Below, piece by piece: positions 1 to 5,138 of a stretch of 5,358 nucleotides of DNA. This stretch comes from Candidatus Bathyarchaeota archaeon (GTDB taxonomy: Archaea > Thermoproteota > Bathyarchaeia > TCS64). How positions within the stretch are numbered: the first letter of the stretch is position 1; the number at the start of each line of letters is the position of its first letter. The notes beneath the pieces were generated by a model that ran no database searches, had not been told where the DNA came from, and worked only from the letters and a program-made list of their open reading frames with translations. The stretch is from assembly GCA_030669135.1 (NCBI GenBank), contig DAOVEE010000129.1, forward strand, positions 1-5,358. The letters run 5' to 3'. Made by a program: the position numbers and the translations under genes.

Positions 1-439
1 GAACATCTGGCTGAACGAGCAGAGGATAGGAGAGATAGCCATGAACATGGCGGTGTTCGGCGTCCATGGCGTGCCCACCGTGTTCATCAGCGGGGACCAG
101 GCAGCCGTGGAGGAGGCCAGAGCCCTCGTGCCCGGCATCGAGGGCGCCGTGGTCAAGTGGGGGCTCGAGGAGAAGAAGAGGCTCGGCGCCCTCTCCGTGA
201 GGAAGGCGGTCTCGTTGTCTCCCGCGAAGGCCCAGGAGGTGATAAGGGAGACGGCTCGACGGGCCATGACAAAGATAGGATCCGTTGAACCGTTCCGCTT
301 CGACCCGCCGTACACTATGAGGGTAGAGTACACCGACAAGAAGCACGCAGAGTGGGCGCTAAGAGACCCCGGCGTCGAGCGGCTGGACGACACGACGACG
401 ACCCAGACGAGGAACAGCTTACCTGAGCTCGTGTTCTGA
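1..439 (+). CDS. M55 family D-aminopeptidase (DppA-like), C-terminal part
   Basis: The reading frame enters at base 2 and gives about 145 residues before a TGA. The fragment fits the C-terminal half of M55 zinc D-aminopeptidases, which release N-terminal D-amino acids from short peptides. It opens with N-E-Q-R-I-G-E, where E11 of the fragment matches the conserved GE glutamate that is a metal ligand in DppA. GVPTVFISGD follows, the family's GVPV..VSGDD strand. Next comes the VKWG segment, then an S-P-A-K-A..VI...A helix, PPYTMRVEY, and a final A..DPGVERLDDTTT block. The N-terminal metal ligands (DxE and two His in the family) lie outside the window, so activity cannot be judged. The Thr/Asp-rich stretch near the end comes from a short ACG-type codon run. 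An ATG at 41 is internal, since homology runs through it. The next gene is co-directional 89 bp downstream. Family assignment is fairly secure. Confidence 0.85.
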   Translation, partial: NIWLNEQRIGEIAMNMAVFGVHGVPTVFISGDQAAVEEARALVPGIEGAVVKWGLEEKKRLGALSVRKAVSLSPAKAQEVIRETARRAMTKIGSVEPFRFDPPYTMRVEYTDKKHAEWALRDPGVERLDDTTTTQTRNSLPELVF

Positions 440-444
440 CCCTG

Positions 445-452
445 TTTTATTT
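445..452 (+). terminator. T-rich termination signal after the M55 gene
   Basis: TTTTATTT lies 6 bases after the M55 stop. Archaeal RNA polymerase terminates at T-runs without needing a hairpin. The run is short and interrupted, so this is a modest call. Confidence 0.35.
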
Positions 453-481
453 GGCTCTCCTCCTCATCGCGCTGCGTTCAT

Positions 482-521
482 CTTAAACGTCACAACGCGG
501 GCACAGGCACGAGTTAAAATC
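482..521 (+). promoter_or_regulatory. Candidate promoter region of the MmcB-like gene
   Basis: Two AT-rich boxes stand out in GC-rich sequence: CTTAAAC at 482-488 and GTTAAAATCTAAAG at 513-526. With the usual archaeal spacing of about 26 bp from box to start site, the first predicts a transcript starting near 511, before the ATG at 529. The second predicts a start near 543, which would favour the in-frame GTG at 568. The sequence does not decide between them. Confidence 0.35.
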
Positions 522-528
522 TAAAGAA

Positions 529-1260
529 ATGGTGGGGGTTCCGGCAGCGGGAGAGTCGACTAGACACGTGTTCCTCAAGGAGGTGGGTAAGCTCTGGCTC
601 TACAACCAGCTCTGCCACAGCGTGGAGACCGAGGTCGCGCTGAACCACCTGGGCCTGCTCCGCTACTGCGAGCTGGACAACAAGAAGGTGGTGGACGTGG
701 TCGGCGTCGGCCTGAAGTACTTCGACTACAGGCGACGGAAGATCCAGGACGAGGAGTACGGGGATTTCAGGCTGGATAACCAGGAACAGTACGTCATGGG
801 CTACAACGTCCTGAGGGGCGTCGAGGTGAAGGTAAGCAGAGGCGACTTCAGGAACGGCTTCGCCTGCACGGGGTGCAACTACAACTACCTGCTCACCCCG
901 ATGAGGCTTGTCTCGCCGGGCGTCGTCCCGAGAGGCGTCGGCCTGATCGAGTACAACCGCTACAAGTTCAGCTGCGAGCCTGTGGATCAAGACGACGGAA
1001 ACCCTGGGAGAAGACCCTTCAAGCTTCGGGGTCTCAGGGTGGTCAAGCCCGCGACCTACAGGCATCTACCCCAGTTCCACATAGATCACGTGATAGAACA
1101 GATATCCCGACGCCGCGATGCCTCCGACCAGATCTCGACTTATCTGAACGTAGCGGAAAGCATGAAAGACCCTGATCTGCTCTACGTCCAACCAGAGGGC
1201 GTGGAGGGAGAAGAAGTTTCCTCTCAAATGATTGTTAAGAAGCCGGTATCTGGTACTTAG
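529..1260 (+). CDS. PD-(D/E)XK nuclease-fold protein, MmcB-like
   Basis: A 243-residue protein. The core has a restriction-endonuclease-like layout: VVDVVGVG with D56, then VEVKVSRGDFRNG with E99 and K101 as the E-x-K pair. A C-x-x-C-N-Y-N-Y-L-L segment and a P-x-G-V-G-L-I-E-Y strand follow. This order (D, then E-x-K-x-S-x-x-D-F, then a Cys-containing helix and a GLI strand) matches MmcB/DUF1052, a bacterial protein tied to mitomycin C/SOS-type DNA repair. Between D56 and E99 there are about 40 residues rich in charge and Tyr, longer than I would expect. The last 60 residues match nothing I know. No Shine-Dalgarno precedes the ATG at 529; GTG at 568 (V14) is an alternative that removes a poorly conserved-looking N-terminus. 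The stop overlaps that of the convergent TFB gene. The fold is likely; a DNA repair role is inferred only from family resemblance. Confidence 0.65.
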   Translation: MVGVPAAGESTRHVFLKEVGKLWLYNQLCHSVETEVALNHLGLLRYCELDNKKVVDVVGVGLKYFDYRRRKIQDEEYGDFRLDNQEQYVMGYNVLRGVEVKVSRGDFRNGFACTGCNYNYLLTPMRLVSPGVVPRGVGLIEYNRYKFSCEPVDQDDGNPGRRPFKLRGLRVVKPATYRHLPQFHIDHVIEQISRRRDASDQISTYLNVAESMKDPDLLYVQPEGVEGEEVSSQMIVKKPVSGT

Positions 1261-2192
1261 TCGTGGAGTAGGCTCTCGATTCCTCGGAGCCTGTTTCTGA
1301 GCGTGACCTCTGTTGTGCCGGCGGCCTCCGCGACGTCCTTCTGTATCCGTTTCTCATGTGTCTCGATGCAGGCCTTGTAAAGCGCCGCCGCGGCGAGTCC
1401 GCGGGGATCCTTGCCGGTGAGTCCCTGCCGTTTCTTTGCCTCCATGAGTATGTCGATGGCGTGTCGCTCGGTACGCTGTGTGAGCTTGAGCTTCGAGGCT
1501 ATCCCGGGGACGAACTTCATGGGGTCGTCCACAGGCATCCTCAGGTTCAGCTCCCTTATTAGCAGCCTATAGGTTCTGGCTATCTCCTGATGGTTCCGTG
1601 TGCTGATCTCTGATAGCTCCTTGAGCGGTCTCGGTATCTTGTGTTGCCTGCACGCCGCGTATAGACTCGCGGCGACGAATCCGTCGATGCTTCTGCCTCT
1701 CAGCAGGTCTTTCTTGAGTGCCTTACGGTAGACGAGTGCCGCTCGTTCCTTGACGTTCTTGGGTATGTATAGGTGTGTGCACATCCTGTCTAGCTCGGAC
1801 ATGGCGGCGCTCAGGTTCCTCTGCCACGTCTCGTCCAGTTTCGTCCTGTTGTCGAAGCGCCTGAGCCTTGTCATCTTGATGCGTGTCTCGTTGTCGAGCC
1901 TGTTGCCGTTGGCGTCCCTGTCCGGGCGGAAGACTGTTGATAGTCCCTTGTCGTATAGCGCCAGTGACGTTGCGAGGCCCGTGCGGGCCCTGCTGTCGTT
2001 CTCCGCGATGGTGAAAGCCCTCCACTCGGGGCCCTGGTTGATGATGGTTCCCTGTACGACGAGGCCGCATGTGCCGCAGACGTCCTCGCCTGAGTCGTAG
2101 TCCCGTATTAGTTTCTGGCTTCCGCAGTTAGTGCATTTTATCTTTGAGTCGCCTCCGAACCTAAAAGGTGCTGCTTGCGAGACAACGTACAA
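1257..2192 (-). CDS. tfb: Transcription initiation factor B (TFIIB homologue)
   Basis: A 311-residue archaeal TFB, which bridges TBP at the TATA box to RNA polymerase and helps set the start site. The N-terminal zinc ribbon has C20-x2-C23 and C39-x2-C42, with GEDVCGTCGLV typical of the family. The B-reader/linker follows: GPEWRAF at 54-60, SRARTG at 67-72 and GLST at 83-86. Two cyclin-like repeats follow at roughly 115-205 (GRSIDGFVAASLYAACR) and 215-305 (PRGLAAAALYKAC). The length is normal. The only usable start in frame is TTG at 2192-2190: the codon two before it is a TGA, and no ATG or GTG occurs before C20. That leaves 19 residues before the first Cys, slightly long for the family. No Shine-Dalgarno is visible. 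It is divergent from the RHH gene and converges on the MmcB-like gene with a 4-bp overlap. Archaea often carry several TFBs, so this may not be the only one. Confidence 0.97.
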   Translation of the reverse strand: MYVVSQAAPFRFGGDSKIKCTNCGSQKLIRDYDSGEDVCGTCGLVVQGTIINQGPEWRAFTIAENDSRARTGLATSLALYDKGLSTVFRPDRDANGNRLDNETRIKMTRLRRFDNRTKLDETWQRNLSAAMSELDRMCTHLYIPKNVKERAALVYRKALKKDLLRGRSIDGFVAASLYAACRQHKIPRPLKELSEISTRNHQEIARTYRLLIRELNLRMPVDDPMKFVPGIASKLKLTQRTERHAIDILMEAKKRQGLTGKDPRGLAAAALYKACIETHEKRIQKDVAEAAGTTEVTLRNRLRGIESLLHD

Positions 2193-2208
2193 CTTTCATA
2201 ATAAAGTT
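2191..2208. repeat. Inverted repeat over the TFB start codon
   Basis: AACTTT and AAAGTT are perfect 6-bp arms with a 6-bp spacer (CATAAT). The left arm overlaps the first bases of the TFB start codon. It could be an operator for TFB or a chance AT-rich palindrome. Confidence 0.4.
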
Positions 2209-2211
2209 AGC

Positions 2212-2229
2212 GTGTACTCTGTCATACAC
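2212..2229. repeat. Short inverted repeat in the TFB/RHH divergent region
   Basis: GTGTA at 2212-2216 and TACAC at 2225-2229 are perfect 5-bp arms with an 8-bp spacer. Arms this short can arise by chance. It is listed because it sits between two other repeats in an 85-bp control region. Confidence 0.25.
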
Positions 2230-2240
2230 CATGTGAATAA

Positions 2241-2250
2241 CCTTAATAAC
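2241..2250 (+). promoter_or_regulatory. TATA-like box of the RHH gene, possibly shared with TFB
   Basis: CCTTAATAAC lies 28-37 bases before the ATG at 2278. A start about 26 bp downstream of its centre falls near 2272, giving a leader of only some 6 bases, so the mRNA would be nearly leaderless. This fits the lack of a Shine-Dalgarno. Read on the other strand the same element is GTTATTAAGG. It would place a TFB start near 2219, leaving a leader of about 27 bases, so it might serve both directions. Confidence 0.5.
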
Positions 2251-2268
2251 TGTGTTCAGTTGTGTTCA
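2251..2268 (+). repeat. Tandem 8-bp direct repeat, candidate RHH operator
   Basis: TGTGTTCA occurs at 2251-2258 and again at 2261-2268, exact copies with a 10-bp period, so both lie on the same face of the helix. They sit between the TATA-like box and the ATG of the RHH gene. RHH regulators of the MetJ/Arc/CopG class bind tandem short sites and often repress their own promoters. Self-control here is an inference. Confidence 0.5.
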
Positions 2269-2277
2269 TATGTAACC

Positions 2278-2847
2278 ATGAATTCTCATGACCCCTTCGC
2301 CAAGGACTCGACGGTGACGAGGACGGTCAGGATCAACGAGGCGTACGACGAGGTGCTCAGGTATGAGGCGGAGAAGCGGGGCGTGAGCGTCAACATGCTG
2401 GTGGACCAGATTCTCCGCAAGTACTCCATCAGCTACAGGTTCTTCGAATACCTGAGCTCGGTGACCATGTCGGTACAGACTGTGTCCGGGCTGCTTGAGC
2501 TCATCGAGTTGGAGGATATAAGGGCTGCCGGTAAGCTCCTTGGCAGGGAGCGGCCCAAGGCACTGATTCTGAAGCGGGGGATTCCTCTCTCCTACGAGGC
2601 CGTTGTCTGGTACATGACTGAGCTTCTGGGGGACCACAGCGGGTGGTACAGGGCCAACTACTACGAGAGGCCGAAGAAGGACATCTTCCACCTGAACCAC
2701 ACCCTCGGGAACAAGTGGAGCGTCTTCATCTCCGAGTACATGGAGGCTTTCCTGAAGGAGGTTCTGGGCATCACCCCGGAGTTCGAGTCCCTCCGGGACT
2801 CGGTGACCCTGACCATAGATAAGGGTAAGATCACACCCGATAAATGA
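2278..2847 (+). CDS. Ribbon-helix-helix DNA-binding protein with unknown C-terminal domain
   Basis: A 189-residue protein counted from ATG 2278. The frame is open back to 2131, but that part lies over the TFB gene and promoter and is not protein-like. The N-terminus fits an RHH (CopG/MetJ-type) fold: strand VTRTVRI at 13-19, where alternating R15 and R18 may read DNA bases, helix 1 at about 21-34, the turn GVSVN at 35-39, and helix 2 at 39-49. Residues 51-189 form a second domain I cannot name. It has a helical LLELIELEDI stretch, then G-W-Y-R-A-N-Y-Y, and a striking H138-L-N-H141-T-L-G-N-K-W-S motif followed by an amphipathic helix. I infer a dimeric transcription regulator whose C-terminal domain senses a ligand or drives assembly. 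Its divergent position beside TFB and the repeats at its promoter suggest local control. The RHH call is strong, the C-terminal role open. Confidence 0.85.
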   Translation: MNSHDPFAKDSTVTRTVRINEAYDEVLRYEAEKRGVSVNMLVDQILRKYSISYRFFEYLSSVTMSVQTVSGLLELIELEDIRAAGKLLGRERPKALILKRGIPLSYEAVVWYMTELLGDHSGWYRANYYERPKKDIFHLNHTLGNKWSVFISEYMEAFLKEVLGITPEFESLRDSVTLTIDKGKITPDK

Positions 2848-2859
2848 CGGATACGCCTC

Positions 2860-2865
2860 TTTTTT
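2860..2865 (+). terminator. T-run terminator after the RHH gene
   Basis: Six consecutive T residues lie 12 bases after the RHH stop, in a CCTCTTTTTT context. This is a typical archaeal intrinsic termination signal, and it sits just before the aIF5A promoter, separating the two transcription units. Confidence 0.5.
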
Positions 2866-2871
2866 CGGTAG

Positions 2872-2888
2872 GTTTATACTTTTTAAAC
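2872..2888 (+). promoter_or_regulatory. Promoter of the aIF5A-deoxyhypusine synthase operon
   Basis: GTTTATACTTTTTAAAC contains two overlapping TATA-like candidates, TTTATAC and TTTTTAAA. Transcription would start about 26 bp downstream, near 2902-2910. That leaves a leader of roughly 15-25 bases holding the ribosome binding site before the TTG start at 2925. Confidence 0.6.
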
Positions 2889-2913
2889 TCTCTTTGAGTG
2901 TAAATCCAGAGAC

Positions 2914-2918
2914 AGGTG
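2914..2918 (+). promoter_or_regulatory. Shine-Dalgarno site deciding the aIF5A start
   Basis: AGGTG ends 6 bases before TTG 2925, an ideal distance. The GTG at 2916, which gives a longer frame, lies inside this site and is therefore unlikely to be the start. Confidence 0.6.
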
Positions 2919-2924
2919 TTTATA

Positions 2925-3323
2925 TTGTCATTCAAAATAGCTAAGGTAGGGGAACTGAGGCAGGGAAGCTACGCGATCATCAACGACGAGCCCAGCCAGA
3001 TCGTCTCTATACAGAAGAGCAAGCCTGGGAAGCACGGCAGCGCCAAGTTCAGGTGCACCGCCATCAGCCTATTCGACGGCAGGAAGCAGAGCTTCGTCAG
3101 CAGCACGGACGCCAACATCCAGATACCCATAGTAGACAAGAGGAGAGGCCAAGTCGTGAGCATGGGACCCACAAGCCTCCAGCTCATGGACCTGGAGACC
3201 TACGACATGATGGACATCGCCATCCCCACGGACGAGGAGATCGCCTCCAAGCTGGAGGCGGGGAAGGACGTCGAGTACTGGATCATCATGGACCGTGTGA
3301 AGATCCAGCGCGTCAAGAACTGA
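2925..3323 (+). CDS. eif5A: Translation factor aIF5A (hypusine-containing)
   Basis: A 132-residue archaeal IF5A, the cytoplasmic factor that binds between the ribosomal P and E sites and relieves stalls at difficult peptide bonds. From TTG 2925 the protein starts MSFKIAKVGELRQGSY, matching the usual archaeal N-terminus. GTG 2916 would add three residues (MFI) and sits inside the Shine-Dalgarno. The hypusination loop SKPGKHGSAK is intact, with K36 as the lysine to be modified. The usual archaeal loop has Thr where P34 is, a mild variant. An N-terminal SH3-like domain (about 1-68) is followed by the OB-fold (about 70-132), with the landmark LQLMDLETYDMMDI. Deoxyhypusine synthase follows after 10 bases, so substrate and modifying enzyme are co-transcribed. 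Length and motifs are normal. Confidence 0.96.
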   Translation: MSFKIAKVGELRQGSYAIINDEPSQIVSIQKSKPGKHGSAKFRCTAISLFDGRKQSFVSSTDANIQIPIVDKRRGQVVSMGPTSLQLMDLETYDMMDIAIPTDEEIASKLEAGKDVEYWIIMDRVKIQRVKN

Positions 3324-3333
3324 AGGCGCACAG

Positions 3334-4269
3334 ATGAACAGAATACACCAGATGCGGCTCCGAGGCGGAATGACCGTCGGCGAACTCACCGAGGAGATGC
3401 GTAAGGCCGGCGTCATCGGAGCAGGCAGGGTCGGGCGGGCGGTGGATATTGTCGCCGAGATGTTCGGCGACCCGGACTACACCACTTTTATCACGCTCTC
3501 CGGGCCTCTGGTGCCCGGCGGGCTGCGCCTTATATTCAGGGACCTCATAAGGGACGGCTACGTGGACGCCGTCGTCACCAACGGAGCCAACATGGTCCAT
3601 GACCTAGTGGAGGCCATGGGCCGAGGCCACCTCGTGGGCACGGTGAACGTGGACGACGAGAAGCTCTACGAGGAGGGCTACAACAGGGCCTACGACATCT
3701 TCATCGAGAGCCAGGCCTTCGTGGACCTGGAGGGCTTAATCGGCGACATCCTCGACGACATCCCCGAGGAGAGAAGAACCGGCATCGCGTTCCACGAGTT
3801 CATCAGGGAGGTGGGGCTACGGCTCCGCGATGAGGAGAGCGTGATCTACACCGCGGCGAAGAGGAATGTGCCCATCTTCAGCCCCGGATTTCTGGACTGC
3901 ATGCTCGGGATACCGCTATGGATGTACAGCAAACGCGAGAAGCTGAAGTTCGACCCCCTCAAGGACTTCGACCTGTTGGCGGACATGGTCTACGACGCCA
4001 AGAAGTCGGGGGCCATCATACTGGGCGGGGGCACGCCCAAGCACCACGCCCAGTATGTGCACACCCTGAGGGACGGGCTCGACGCGGCGGTCCAGATTAG
4101 CACCGCGAGGGTGGAGGACGGCAGCCTCAGCGGGGCGCCCCTCAGGGAGTCCATCACGTGGGGGAAGCTGAAGGCCGGCAGCCTGGAGTCCAAGACCAGC
4201 ACCATCTTCGGCGACGTCATCGTCGTCTTCCCGTTGATCGTGGCGGCCGCGCTTGAGAAGCTAAACTAG
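3334..4269 (+). CDS. dys: Deoxyhypusine synthase
   Basis: A 311-residue NAD-dependent enzyme that moves the aminobutyl group of spermidine onto the target lysine of aIF5A, the first step of hypusine formation. Landmarks are LSGPLVPGGLR at 55-65, TNGANMVHDL at 82-91 (NAD/substrate region), PIFSPGF around 190, GGGTPKHH at 231-238, and ITWGK with catalytic K278, which carries the covalent intermediate. A terminal F-P-L-I-V-A-A-A-L helix matches the family. No key residue looks lost. ATG 3334 lies 10 bases after the aIF5A stop, with only a weak AAGG before it, so translation may be coupled. ATG 3352 is a less likely later start. Its last 9 bases overlap the end of a relic gene on the other strand. 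I saw no gene for a second hypusination step here; many archaea make deoxyhypusine only or use other enzymes. Confidence 0.96.
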   Translation: MNRIHQMRLRGGMTVGELTEEMRKAGVIGAGRVGRAVDIVAEMFGDPDYTTFITLSGPLVPGGLRLIFRDLIRDGYVDAVVTNGANMVHDLVEAMGRGHLVGTVNVDDEKLYEEGYNRAYDIFIESQAFVDLEGLIGDILDDIPEERRTGIAFHEFIREVGLRLRDEESVIYTAAKRNVPIFSPGFLDCMLGIPLWMYSKREKLKFDPLKDFDLLADMVYDAKKSGAIILGGGTPKHHAQYVHTLRDGLDAAVQISTARVEDGSLSGAPLRESITWGKLKAGSLESKTSTIFGDVIVVFPLIVAAALEKLN

Positions 4270-4338
4270 CAGCCGTGTGCCGCCGTCCACCTGTAGCGTG
4301 GCGCCGATGATCAGGATGGATTTATCTTTGAATCTCAA
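4261..4338 (-). pseudogene. Relic of a short-chain dehydrogenase (SDR)
   Basis: A 25-codon frame from TTG 4338 to TAG at 4263-4261 ends in IIGATLQVDGGTRLLV. That closely matches the SDR C-terminal signature ITGATLxVDGG, and the spacing of D-K-S before it also fits the usual FLASDxxSxITG segment. Intact SDRs are about 250 residues, so nearly all of the gene is gone. The first residues, (M)RFKDKSILIIGA, also resemble an SDR N-terminus. They follow an SD-like GAGGGGTG five bases before the TTG, so the piece may be two ends joined by an internal deletion. The tail overlaps the deoxyhypusine synthase stop by 9 bases, as for an ancestral convergent gene. A functional microprotein is possible but unlikely. 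The SDR link rests on a short motif. Confidence 0.55.
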
Positions 4339-4378
4339 TAAAACACCCCTCTTGAGTTTGGTGTCAGGCATATGTGAG

Positions 4379-4637
4379 CTAGATCGTGAACCGCCTGTAC
4401 TTATCCAGGTCTCCCACCCAGTCCTTCTGGTCCACAGGCCGGGCGTGGCGGGCGCGGCGGGGCTTACATATAAGCTCAAGCACCTCGAGGGCGATTGCCG
4501 GTCTCCGAGGCGACCACGACTTTGCTAACCCCCAACAGGGCGGCTCTCTCATACGCTAGCTCCGCGGTTTTCCTAGTGTTAACCTCGCCGTGAACGTGGA
4601 AGTAGGACGTGTCGCGGGCCGTACCTAGGTCATCCAA
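4379..4637 (-). pseudogene. Frameshifted, truncated pyruvate-kinase C-terminal-like protein
   Basis: Frame one runs from TTG 4637 to TGA 4476 (53 codons) and contains SYFHVHGEVNTRKTAEL, then AYERAALLGVSKVVVASETG. This resembles the start of archaeal stand-alone proteins with a pyruvate kinase alpha/beta (C-terminal) domain: YFEKPGxENT...A..RA.ELGI..VVVAS.TG. Homology then jumps to another frame from about 4498, A-I-A-L-E-V-L-E-L-I, the expected next helix, so one frameshift lies near 4500. That frame continues to a TAG at 4381-4379 with VDQKDWVGDLDKYRRFTI, which I cannot assign. Intact family members are near 190 residues, so most of the domain is missing. A TATA-like TTTATTTT lies about 26 bases upstream of the expected transcript start, so it may still be transcribed. 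The call rests on remembered family patterns. Confidence 0.55.
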
Positions 4638-4664
4638 GCCTCATCGAGTGTTTAACGGGGTATG

Positions 4665-4677
4665 AAAATAAAGAAAA
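4665..4677 (-). terminator. T-rich terminator of the cupin gene, maybe also a relic promoter
   Basis: On the minus strand this reads TTTTCTTTATTTT, about 30 bases past the cupin stop, a plausible archaeal T-tract terminator. Its TTTATTTT part is also placed correctly to have been the TATA box of the relic gene starting at 4637. Confidence 0.4.
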
Positions 4678-4707
4678 TATGGGTGTGGATCGGGTTCGGA
4701 AGCTGTG

Positions 4708-5127
4708 CTACTTCTTGAAGTGCTCTGTGCCCACCCTGCCCCTGGTGTATTCCTTGAACTCGCCTCCGCAGGGCTCGGCTATGAAGTCGCCGTCCCACCA
4801 CTCGAAGGTGGTTATGTCGTCCTCCACGACCATTATGTGCGGGACCCCCGGCTCCACCGCCGTGATCTCTCCCACGCGTAGCGGCACCTCCTTGTACTCT
4901 CCGCCGTCGTAGAGCACGTACTTGGCGTTTCCGGACAGCAGAAGGGTGTACTGCTTGTTTGGGTGAACGTGGTTGCCGCGGTAGCTACCCACCTTGGTCT
5001 CCAGCACCGAGTAGAATCTTCCATCTTGTTTGAAGGCGTAGCCTTTACCTATGCCTTCGAATGTTCCCCAGTCTTCTAATTTAAACGAGAGTTTCGGTTC
5101 ACTCCTGTAATCGGTGACATAGGGCAC
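4708..5127 (-). CDS. Small single-domain cupin (WxcM/FdtA-like C-terminal type)
   Basis: A 139-residue cytosolic beta-barrel protein. Cupin motif 1 is RGNHVHPNKQYTLLLSG with H53 and H55. The usual Glu is replaced by Q59, as is common in the WxcM/FdtA sugar-ketoisomerase branch, whose hallmark RG-H-H-Q pattern this matches. Motif 2 is VEPGVPHIMVV, giving H97. A W-W-D-G-D-F segment and Y-T-R-G-R follow. Three His plus Gln could bind a metal, or the site may work without one as in FdtA. Substrate is unknown; a sugar-nucleotide or small-acid role is inference. The start is GTG 5127, the first start codon in the open frame; an ATG at 5132-5130 is in another frame. No Shine-Dalgarno is seen. The two relic genes lie downstream on the same strand, perhaps a former operon, and an HTH regulator gene is divergent upstream. 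Confidence 0.85.
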   Translation of the reverse strand: MPYVTDYRSEPKLSFKLEDWGTFEGIGKGYAFKQDGRFYSVLETKVGSYRGNHVHPNKQYTLLLSGNAKYVLYDGGEYKEVPLRVGEITAVEPGVPHIMVVEDDITTFEWWDGDFIAEPCGGEFKEYTRGRVGTEHFKK

Positions 5128-5138
5128 GTCATTCTTGT

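Noticed and set aside
386..402. ACG/GAC triplet run near the end of the M55 gene
   Set aside because: Short and in frame (Asp/Thr codons); normal low-complexity near a C-terminus rather than a repeat element.
577..585. AAGGAGGTG, a textbook Shine-Dalgarno
   Set aside because: No start codon follows at a useful distance. It simply codes for K-E-V inside the MmcB-like protein.
514..1065. Minus-strand open frame of 183 codons
   Set aside because: Antisense of the MmcB-like gene; its Val/Leu/His-rich composition is what GC-rich codons give on the opposite strand.
2131..2277. N-terminal extension of the RHH protein by 49 residues
   Set aside because: It overlaps the TFB coding start and shared promoter, reads as non-protein-like sequence, and bypasses the well-placed TATA-like box before ATG 2278.
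4319..4329. T-rich stretch as terminator for deoxyhypusine synthase
   Set aside because: The Ts are interrupted (TTTATCTTT), about 50 bases past the stop, and are explained as antisense of the relic's Lys/Asp codons.
4277..4528. Plus-strand open frame of 83 codons
   Set aside because: No family resemblance, and it lies opposite the minus-strand relics, which do carry recognisable motifs.
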